DNA from: Odiellus spinosus | Lineage: Eukaryota; Arthropoda; Arachnida; Opiliones; Phalangiidae | Length of the DNA stretch: 64,000 bases | Reading direction: 5' to 3' | Assembly (NCBI GenBank): GCA_963920705.1 | Contig: OY987232.1 | Span: 1,984,001-2,048,000 of the forward strand | In this document: positions 55,154 to 64,000 of the stretch, one piece after another | Layout: each line of letters opens with the position of its first letter | Position numbering within the stretch: the first letter of the stretch is position 1 | Translations under genes and position numbers: made by a program | Notes under the pieces: model-generated | What the model was told of the DNA's origin: nothing | What the model saw: the letters and a program-made list of their open reading frames with translations, nothing else | The model's database searches: none

Positions 55154-57379
55154 GTGAATCTATACTTGGGAAATTGGTGGATCTATACTTGGGAAATTGG
55201 TGGATCTATACTTGGGAAATTGGTGGATCTATACTTGGGAAATTGCTGGATCTATGCTTGGGAAATTGGTGGATCTATGCTTGGGAAATTGGTGGATCTA
55301 TACTTGGGAAATTGTTGGATCTATACTTGGGAAATTGGTGGATCTATACTTGGGAAATATGTGAATCTATACTTGGGAAATATGTGAATCTATACTTGGG
55401 AAATTTGTGAATCTATACTTGGGAAATTGGTGGATCTATACTTGGGAAATTGCTGGATCTATACTTGGGAAATTGTTGGATCTATACTTGGGAAATTGTT
55501 GGATCTATACTTGGGAAATTGGTGGAACTTTACTTGGGAAATTGGTGAATCTATACTTGGGAAATTGGTGGATCTATACTTGGAAAATTTGTGAATCTAT
55601 ACTTGGGAAATTTGTGAATCTATACTTGGGAAATTTGTGAATCTATACTTGGAAATTTGTGAATCTATAATTGGGAAATTTGTGAATCTAAACTTGGGAA
55701 ATTGGTGGATCTATACTTGGGAAATTGGTGGATCTATTCTTGGGTAATTGGTGGATCTATACTTGGGAAATTGCTGGATCTATACTTGGGAAATTGCTGG
55801 ATCTATACTTGGGAAATTGTTGGATCTATACTTGGGAAATTGTTGGATCTATACTTGGGAAATTTGTGAATCTATGCTTGGGAACTTTGAATCTATACTT
55901 GGGAAATTTGTGAATCTATACTTGGGAAATTTGTGAATCTATACTTGGGAAACTGGTGGATATATACTTGGGAAATCGGTGGATCTATAGTTGGGAAATT
56001 GTTGGATCTATACTTGGGAAATTGGTGGATCTATACTTGGGAAATTGGTGGATCTATACTTGGGAAATTGGTGGATCTATACTTGGGAAATTGGTGGATC
56101 TATACTTGGGAAATTGGTGGATCTATACTTGGGAAATTGCGGCATCTATACCTGGGAAATTGTTGGATCTATACTTGGGAAATTGTTGGATCTATACTTG
56201 GGAAATTGGTGGATCTATACTTGGGAAATTGGTGGAACTTTACTTGGGAAATTGTTGAATCTATACTTGGGAAATTGGTGGATCTATTTTTGGAAAATTT
56301 GTGAATCTATACTTGGGAAATTTGTGAATCTATACTTGGGAAATTTGTGAATCTATAATTGGGAAATTTGTGAATCTAAACTTGGGAAATTGGTGGATCT
56401 ATACTTTGGAAATTGGTGTATCTATACTTGGGTAATTGGTGGATCTATACTTGGGAAATTGCTGGATCTATACTTGGGAAATTTGTGGATCTATACTTGG
56501 GAAATTGTTGGATCTATACTTGGGAAATTGTTGGATCTATACTTGGGAAATTTGTGAATCTATACTTGGGAAATTTGTGAATCTATACTTGGGAAACTGG
56601 TGGATATATACTTGGGAAATCGGTGGATCTATAGTTGGGAAATTGTTGGATCTATACTTGGGAAATTGGTGGATCTATACTTGGGAAATTGGTGGATCTA
56701 TACTTGGGAAATTGTTGGATCTATACTTGGGAAATTGGTGGATCTATACTTGGGAAATTGTTGGATATATACTTGGGAAATTGGTGGATCTATACTTGGG
56801 AAATTGGTGGATCTATACTTGGGAAATTTGTGAATCTATACTTGGGAAATTTGTGAATCTATACTTGGGAAATATGTGAATCTATACTTGGTAAATTTGT
56901 GAATCTATACATGGTAAATTTGTGAATCTATACTTGGGAAATTGGTGGATCTATACTTGGGAATTGGTGGATCTATACTTGGGAAATTGTTGGATCTATA
57001 CTTGGGAATTGGTGGATCTATACTTGGGAAATTGTTGGATCTATACTTGGGAAATTGGTTGATCTATACTTGGGAAATTGGTGGATCTATACTTGGGAAA
57101 TTGGTGGATCTATACTTGGGAAATCGGTGGATCTATACTTGGGAAATTGGTGGAACTTTACTTGGGAAATTGTTGAATCTATACTTGGGAAATTGGTGGA
57201 TCTATTTTTGGAAAATTTGTGAATCTATACTTGGGAAATTGGTGGATCTATACTTGGGAAATTTGTGAATCTATACTTGGGAAATTTGTGAATCTATGCT
57301 TGGGAAATTTGTAAATCTATACTTGTGAAATTTGTGAATCTATGCTTGGGAAATTTGTGAATCTATACTTGGGAAATTT
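55154..57379 (+). repeat. HOR family VI, copy 3 (2226 bp)
   Basis: It runs from 55154 to the counterpart at 57380. CTTGGGAACTTTGAATC is at 55880 and GCGGCATC at 56139. One monomer near 55648 has lost a base or two (CTTGGAAATTTG). Two shortened CTTGGGAATTGGTGG monomers lie near 56960 and 57007, where copies 2 and 4 have only one. It lacks the 46.3-kb-like segment present in copies 1 and 2. Confidence 0.7.
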
Positions 57380-59600
57380 GTGAATCTATACTTGGGAAAT
57401 TGGTGGATCTATACTTGGGAAATTGGTGGATCTATACTTGGGAAATTGGTGGATCTATACTTGGGAAATTGCTGGATCTATGCTTGGGAAATTGGTGGAT
57501 CTATGCTTGGGAAATTGGTGGATCTATACTTGGGAAATTGGTGGATCTATACTTGGGAAATGGAAATTGTTGGATCTATACTTGGGAAATTGGTGGATCT
57601 ATACTTGGGAAATATGTGAATCTATACTTGGGAAATATGTGAATCTATACTCGGGAAATTTGTGAATCTATACTTGGGAAATTGGTGGATCTATACTTGG
57701 GAAATTGCTGGATCTATACTTGGGAAATTGTTGGATCTATACTTGGGAAATTGTTGGATCTATACTTGGGAAATTGGTGGAACTTCACTTGGGAAATTGG
57801 TGAATCTATACTTGGGAAATTGGTGGATCTATACTTGGGAAATTTGTGAATCTATACTTGGGAAATTTGTGAATCTATACTTGGAAATTTGTGAATCTAT
57901 AATTGGGAAATTTGTGAATCTAAACTTGGGAAATTGGTGGATCTATACTTGGGAAATTGGTGGATCTATACTTGGGTAATTGGTGGATCTATACTTGGGA
58001 AATTACTGGATCTATACTTGGGAAATTGCTGGATCTATACTTGGGAAATTGTTGGATCTATACTTGGGAAATTGTTGGATCTATACTTGGGAAATTTGTG
58101 AATCTATGCTTGGGAACTTTGAATCTATACTTGGGAAATTTGTGAATCTATACTTGGGAAATTTGTGAATCTATACTTGGGAAACTGGTGGATATATACT
58201 TGGGAAATCGGTGGATCTATAGTTGGGAAATTGTTGGATCTATACTTGGGAAATTTGTGGATCTATACTTGGGAAATTGGTGGATCTATACTTGGGAAAT
58301 TGGTGGATCTATACTTGGGAAATTGGTGGATCTATACTTGGGAAATTGGTGGATCTATACTTGGGAAATTGGTGGATCTATACTTGGGAAATTGCGGCAT
58401 CTATACCTGGGAAATTGTTGGATCTATACTTGGGAAATTGTTGGATCTATACTTGGGAAATTGGTGGATCTATACTTGGGAAATTGGTGGAACTTTACTT
58501 GGGAAATTGTTGAATCTATACTTGGGAAATTGGTGGATCTATTTTTGGAAAATTTGTGAATCTATACTTGGGAAATTTGTGAATCTATACTTGTGAAATT
58601 TGTGAATCTATACTTGGGAAATTTGTGAATGTATACTTGGGAAATTTGTGAATCTATACTTGGGAAATTTGTGAATCTATAATTGGGAAATTTGTGAATC
58701 TAAACTTGGGAAATTGGTGGATCTATACTTGGGAAATTGGTGTATCTATACTTGGGTAATTGGTGGATCTATACTTGGGAAATTGCTGGATCTATACTTG
58801 GGAAATTTGTGGATCTATACTTGGGAAATTGTTGGATCTATACTTGGGAAATTGTTGAATCTATACTTGGGAAATTTGTGAATCTATACTTGGGAAATTT
58901 GTGAATCTATACTTGGGAAACTGGTGGATATATACTTGGGAAATCGGTGGATCTATAGTTGGGAAATTGTTGGATCTATACTTGGGAAATTGGTGGATCT
59001 ATACTTGGGAAATTGGTGGATCTATACTTGGGAAATTGTTGGATCTATACTTGGGAAATTGGTGGATCTATACTTGGGAAATTGTTGGATCTATACTTGG
59101 GAAATTGTTGGATATATACTTGGGAAATTGGTGGATCTATACTTGGGAAATTGGTGGATCTATACTTGGGAAATTTGTGAACCTATACTTGGGAAATTTG
59201 TGAATATATACTTGGGAAATATGTGAATCTATACTTGGTAAATTTGTGAATCTATACATGGTAAATTTGTGAATCTATACTTGGGAAATTGGTGGATCTA
59301 TACTTGGGAATTGGTGGATCTATACTTGGGAAATTGTTGGATCTATACTTGGGAAATTGGTTGATCTATACTTGGGAAATTGGTGGATCTATACTTGGGA
59401 AATTGGTGGATCTATACTTGGGAAATCGGTGGATCTATACTTGGGAAATTGGTGGAACTTTACTTGGGAAATTGTTGAATCTATACTTGGGAAATTGGTG
59501 GATCTATTTTTGGAAAATTTGTGAATCTATACTTGGGAAATTTGTGAATGTATACTTGGGAAATTTGTGAATCTATACTTGGGAAATTTGTGGATCTATA
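57380..59600 (+). repeat. HOR family VI, copy 4 (about 2220 bp)
   Basis: It matches copy 3 in order: CTTGGGAACTTTGAATC at 58112 (2232 bp later) and GCGGCATC at 58394 (2255 bp later). The first difference from 2226 is a private 6-bp insertion near 57560, where GGGAAATGGAAATTG replaces GGGAAATTG. The second is one extra class B monomer. The unit ends where the class B runs give way to class A near 59580. Confidence 0.7.
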
Positions 59601-62449
59601 CTTGGGAAATTGGTGGATCTATACTTGGGAAATTGTTGGATCTATACTTGAGAAATTGTTGGATCTATACTTGGGAAATTAGTGGATCTATACTTGGGAA
59701 AATTGTGAATCTATAAATGGTAAATTTGTGAATCTATACTTGGGAAATTTGTGAATCTATACTTGGGAAATTTGAGAATCTATACTTGGGAAATTTGGAA
59801 ATCTATACTTGTGAAATTTGTGAATCTACACTTGGGAAATTTGTGAATCTATATTTGGGAAATTTGTGAATCTATACTTGGGAAATTTGAGAATCTATAC
59901 TTGGGAAATTTGTGAATGTATACTTGGGAAATTTGTGGATCTATACTTGGGAAATTTGTGAATCTATACTTGAGAAATTTGTGAATTTAACTTGGGAAAT
60001 TGGTGGATCTATACTTGAGAAATTTGTGGATCTATACTTGGGAAATTTGTGAATCTATACTTGGGAAATATGTGAATCTATACTTGTGAAATTTGTGAAT
60101 CTATACATGGTAAATTTGTGAATCTATACTTGGGAAATTTGTGAATCTATACTTGGGAAATTTGTGAATCTATACTTGGGAAATATGTGAATCTATACTT
60201 GTGAAATTTGTGAATCTATACATGGTAAATTTGTGAATCTATACTTTGGAAATTTGTGAATCTATACTTGAGAAATTTGTGAATCTAAACTTGGGAAATT
60301 TGTGGATCTATACTTGGGAAATTTGTGAATCTATACTTGGGAAATATGTGAATCTATACTTGGGAAATTTGTGAATCTATACATTGTAAATTTGTGAATC
60401 TATACTTGGGAAATTTGTGAATCTATACTTGGGAAATTTGTGAATCTATACTTGGGAAATTGGTGGATCTATACTTGGGAAATTGTTGGATCTATACTTG
60501 AGAAATTGTTGGATCTATACTTGGGAAATTAGTGGATCTATACTTGGGAAATTAGTGGATCTATACTTGGGAAATTTGTGAATCTATACTTGGGAAATTT
60601 GTGAATCTATACTTGAGAAATTTGTGAATCTATACTTGGGAAATTTGTGAATCTATACTTGAGAAATTTGTGAATCTAAACTTGGGAAATTGGTGGATCT
60701 ATGCTTGGGAAATTGGTGGATCTATACTCGGGAAATTTGTGAATCTATACTTGGGAAATATGTGAATCTATACTTGGGAAATTTGTGAATCTATACATGG
60801 TAAATTTGTGAATCTATACTTGGGAAATTTGTGAATCTATACTTGTGAAATTAGTGGATCTACACTTGGGAAATTTGTGAATCTATACTTGGGAAATTTG
60901 TGAATCTATACTTGGGAAATTTGTGAATCTATACTTGGGAAATTTGTGAATCTATACTTGTGAAATTTGTGAATCTACACTTGGGAAATTTGTGAATCTA
61001 TACTTGGGAAATTTGTGAATCTATACTTGAGAAATTTGTGAATCTAAACTTGGGAAATTTGTGGATCTATACTTGGGAAATTGGTGGATCTATACTTGGG
61101 AAATTTGTGAATCTATACTTGGGAAATATGTGAATCTATACTTGGGAAATTTGTGAATCTATACATTGCAAATTTGTGAATCTATACTTGGGAAATTTGT
61201 GAATCTATACTTGGGAAATTTGTGAATCTATACTTGGGAAATTTGTGAATCTAAACTTGGGAAATTTGTGAATCTATACTTGGGAAATTTGTGAATCTAT
61301 ACTTGGGAAATTTGTGAATCTATACTTGGGAAATTTATGAATCTATACTTGGGAAATTTGTGAATCTAAATTTGGGAAATTGGTGGATCTATACTTGGGA
61401 AATTTGTGAATGTATACTTGGGAAATTTGTTAATCTAAACTTGAGAAATTTGTGAATCTAAAATTGGGAAATTGGTGGATCTATACTTGGGAAATTGGTG
61501 GATCTATACTTGGGAAATTGGTGGATCTATACTTGGGAAATTTCTGGATCTATACTTGGGAAATTGCTGGATCTATACTTGGGAAATTGGTGGATCTATA
61601 CTTGGGAAATTGTTGGATCTATATTAGGGAAATTGGTGGATCTATACTTGGGAAATTGGTGGATCTATACTTGGGAAATTGGTGGATCTATACTTGGGAA
61701 ATTTCTGGATCTATACTTGGGAAATTGGTGGATCTATACTTGGGAAATTGGTGGATCTATACTTGGGAAATTGTTGGATCTATATTTGGGAAATTGGTAG
61801 ATCTATACTTGGGAAATTTGTGAATCTATACTTGGGAAATTGGTGGATCTATACTTGGGAAATTGTTGGATCTATACTTGAGAAATTGTTGGATCTATAC
61901 TTGGGAAATTAGTGGATCTATACTTGGGAAATTTGTGAATCTATACTTGGGAAATTTGAGAATCTATACTTGGGAAATTTGTGAATGTATACTTGGGAAA
62001 TTTGTGAATCTAAACTTGGGAAATTTGTGGATCTATACTTGGGAAATTTGTGAATCTATACTTGAGAAATTTGTGAATTTAACTTGGGAAATTGGTGGAT
62101 CCATACTTCAGAAATTTGTGGATCTATACTTGGGAAATTTGTGAATCTATACTTGGGAAATTTGTGAATCTATACTTGAGAAATTTGTGAATCTATACTT
62201 GGGAAATTTGTGAATCTATACTTGGGAAATTTGTGAATCTATACTTGAGAAATTTGTGAATCTAAACTTGGGAAATTGGTGGATCTATGCTTGGGAAATT
62301 GGTGGATCTATACTCGGGAAATTTGTGAATCTATACTTGGGAAATATGTGAATCTATACTTGGGAAATTTGTGAATCTATACATGGTAAATTTGTGAATC
62401 TATACTTGGGAAATTTGTGAATCTATACTTGTGAAATTAGTGGATCTAC
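59601..62449 (+). repeat. Diverged class-A-rich zone after family VI
   Basis: CTTGAGAAATTGTTGG followed by TTAGTGGATC occurs at 59651, 60501 and 61881. Spacings are 850 bp (37 monomers less one base, the lost base being in GAATTTAACTTGGG near 59985) and 1380 bp (60 monomers). A class B run at 61452-61823 resembles those of families III and IV. Monomers vary more than in 38.7-59.6 kb, with more CTTGAGAAA and TTTGAGAATC. No gene is present. Confidence 0.65.
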
Positions 62450-64000
62450 ACTTGGGAAATTTGTGAATCTATACGTGGGAAATTTGTGAATCTATACTTG
62501 GGAAATTTGTGAATCTATACTTGGGAAATTTGTGAATCTATACTTGGGAAATTTGTGAATCTATACTTGAGAAATTTGTGAATCTATACTTGAGAAATTT
62601 GTGAATCTAAACTTGGGAAATTGGTGGATCTATGCTTGGGAAATTGGTGGATCTATACTCGGGAAATTTGTGAATCTATACTTGGGAATATGTGAATCTA
62701 TACTTGGGAAATTTGTGAATCTATACATGGTAAATTTGTGAATCTCTACTTGGGAAATTTGTGAAACTATACTTGGGAAATTTGAGAATCTATACTTGTG
62801 AAATTTGTGAATCTATACTTGGAAAATATGTGAATCTATACTTGGGAAATTTGAATCTATACATGGTAAATTTGAGAATCTATACTTGGGAAATTTGTGA
62901 ATATATACTTGGAAAATTTGTGAATCTATACTTGGGAAATTTGTGAATCTATACTTGGGAAATTTGTGAATCTATACTTGGGAAATTTGTGAATCTATAC
63001 TTGGGAAATTTGTGAATCTAAACTTGGGAAATTGGTGGATCTATACTTGGGAAATTTCTGGATCTATACTTGGGAAATTTCTGGATCTATACTTGGGAAA
63101 TTGCTGGATCTATACTTGGGAAATTGGTGGATCTATACTTGGGAAATTGTTGGATCTATATTTGGGAAATTGGTGGATCTATACTTGGGAAATTTGTGAA
63201 TGTATATTTGGGAAATTGGTGGATCTATACTTGGGAAATTGGTGGATCTATACTTGGGAAATTGTTGGATCTATACTTGAGAAATTGTTGAATCTATACT
63301 TGGGAAATTTGAGAATCTATACTTGGGAAATTTGTGAATCTATACTTGTGAAATTTGAGAATCTATACTGGGAAATATGTGAATCTATACATTGTAAATT
63401 TGTGAATCTATACTTGGGAAATTTGTGAATCTATACTTGAGAAATTTGTGAATCTATACTTGGGAAATTTGTGAATCTATACTTGGGAAATTTGTGAATC
63501 TATACTTGGGAAATTTGTGAATCTATACATGGTAAATTTGTGAATCTATACTTGGGAAATTGGTGAATCTATACTTGTGAAATTAGTGGATCTACACTTG
63601 GGAAATTTGTGAATCTATACGTGGGAAATTTGTGAATCTATACTTGGGAAATTTGTGAATCTATACTTGGGAAATTTGTGAATCTATACTTGAGAAATTT
63701 GTGAATCTATACTTGAGAAATTTGTGAATCTAAACTTGGGAAATTGGTGGATCTATGCTTGGGAAATTGGTGGATCTATACTCGGGAAATTTGTGAATCT
63801 ATACTTGGGAATATGTGAATCTATACTTGGGAAATTTGTGAATCTATACATGGTAAATTTGTGAATCTCTACTTGGGAAATTTGTGAAACTATACTTGGG
63901 AAATTTGAGAATCTATACTTGTGAAATTTGTGAATCTATACTTGGGAAATATGTGAATCTATACTTGGGAAATTTGAATCTATACATGGTAAATTTGAGA
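62450..64000 (+). repeat. 1.12-kb tandem duplication, second copy cut by window end
   Basis: CTATACGTGGG at about 62473 recurs at 63619 (1146 bp), and CTCGGG followed by the shortened CTTGGGAATATGTG recurs from 62658 to 63781 (1123 bp). The 23-bp change is one monomer. Both copies then share GTGAAACTATAC, TTTGAGAATC and a 21-bp monomer AAATTTGAATC (62846 and 63970). An earlier CTCGGG monomer at 62313 lies 345 bp (15 monomers) before the first. The second copy runs off the end. Confidence 0.7.

Larger units (their letters stand above)
1..64000 (+). repeat. 23-bp satellite array, whole window
   Basis: The window is a continuous head-to-tail array of a 23-bp monomer, AATCTATACTTGG followed directly by GAAATTTGTG, in one orientation throughout. 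About 2,780 copies fit. Common variants are ACATGGTAAA for ACTTGGGAAA, AAATATGTG for AAATTTGTG, CTAAAC or CTATGC for CTATAC, CTTGTGAAA or CTTGAGAAA for CTTGGGAAA, and class B endings TTGGTG, TTGCTG or TTGTTG followed by GATC. No non-satellite sequence interrupts it. The monomer has a strong G over C excess on this strand and no CpG. I do not recognise the family. Long, layered arrays of this kind are typical of eukaryotic heterochromatin; the chromosomal location is inference. Confidence 0.98.

Noticed and set aside
57541..57665. A translated frame variant with WEMEIVG near the 6-bp insertion as a sign of selection to keep the frame
   Set aside because: The insertion is a multiple of three by chance; all frames encode the same peptide, so frame maintenance is not informative here.
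1912..63428. Dozens of + strand open frames of 60-170 codons with a WWIYTWEIGGS-type repeat, looking like a membrane or beta-rich repeat protein family
   Set aside because: They overlap in three frames with the same peptide, exist only where class B monomers lose the junction TGA, end where class A resumes, and have no start context, splice sites or codon-position bias.
1..64000. CRISPR array
   Set aside because: The 23-bp repeats abut directly with no unique spacers, and there are no cas genes or leader.
1..64000. TATA-like promoters (CTATAC in each monomer)
   Set aside because: The motif is part of the monomer and occurs thousands of times with no associated gene or start signal.
1..64000. 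G-quadruplex potential from one GGG per monomer on the + strand
   Set aside because: GGG runs are 20 bases apart, too far for a stable intramolecular quadruplex under usual loop limits.
1..64000. Phased A-tract curvature from AAATTT in each class A monomer
   Set aside because: A 23-bp period is about 2.2 helical turns, so the tracts are not in phase and net planar bending is not expected.
1..64000. CENP-B box or telomeric repeat within the monomer
   Set aside because: The box needs CpG-containing TTCG and CGGG parts, absent from the consensus; no short telomere-type repeat was seen.
1..64000. Hairpins or Rho-independent terminators
   Set aside because: The only short palindromes are AAATTT and GATC; I saw no stem of useful length with a T-run, and the array has no genes to terminate.

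Overview
The whole 64 kb window is one uninterrupted, head-to-tail tandem array of an AT-rich 23-bp satellite monomer. The consensus on the + strand is AATCTATACTTGG followed directly by GAAATTTGTG (7 A, 9 T, 2 C, 5 G; about 30% GC). About 2,780 copies fit, all in the same orientation. I found no unique sequence, no inserted element, no RNA gene and no credible protein-coding gene. The only length irregularities I saw inside monomers are 1 to 6 bp. An array of this length and layering points to eukaryotic heterochromatin (pericentromeric, subtelomeric or knob-like) rather than a bacterial or viral genome. I do not recognise the monomer and cannot name the species.

The structure lies above the monomer. 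Two main monomer classes alternate: class A ends TTTGTG and is followed by AATC; class B ends TTGGTG, TTGCTG or TTGTTG and is followed by GATC. Many diagnostic point variants mark higher-order repeats (HORs), and the window is a mosaic of several HOR families. 1-1983: class-A-rich leader with a 506-bp duplication. 1984-10535: family I, six copies, mostly 66-71 monomers. 11255-16570: family II, about 1838 bp. 17109-25196: family III, about 3.1 kb with nested duplications. 25197-32025: family IV, units of 3496 and 3333 bp, the first holding 713-bp sub-units. 32300-37431: a tandem segmental duplication of about 2.55 kb. 37432-38700: a second copy of the 30.08-31.4 kb block. 38701-47568: a class-B-rich mosaic with 1053-bp and 391-bp duplications. 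47569-59600: family VI, four copies of 4483, 3102, 2226 and about 2220 bp. 59601-64000: a more diverged class-A-rich zone with a duplication of about 1.12 kb running off the end.

Open frames of 60-170 codons occur only on the + strand, and they are by-products of the repeat. Class A monomers carry a TGA across the monomer junction and class B monomers do not, so every run of class B opens the forward frames. On the - strand the conserved CTA of each monomer reads TAG, which closes every frame within about 23 codons. Because 23 is not a multiple of 3, all three forward frames give the same cyclic 23-residue peptide. No start context, splice signal or codon bias supports translation. HOR coordinates come from spacing between rare sequence markers read by eye, so spacings are firm but unit edges are approximate.
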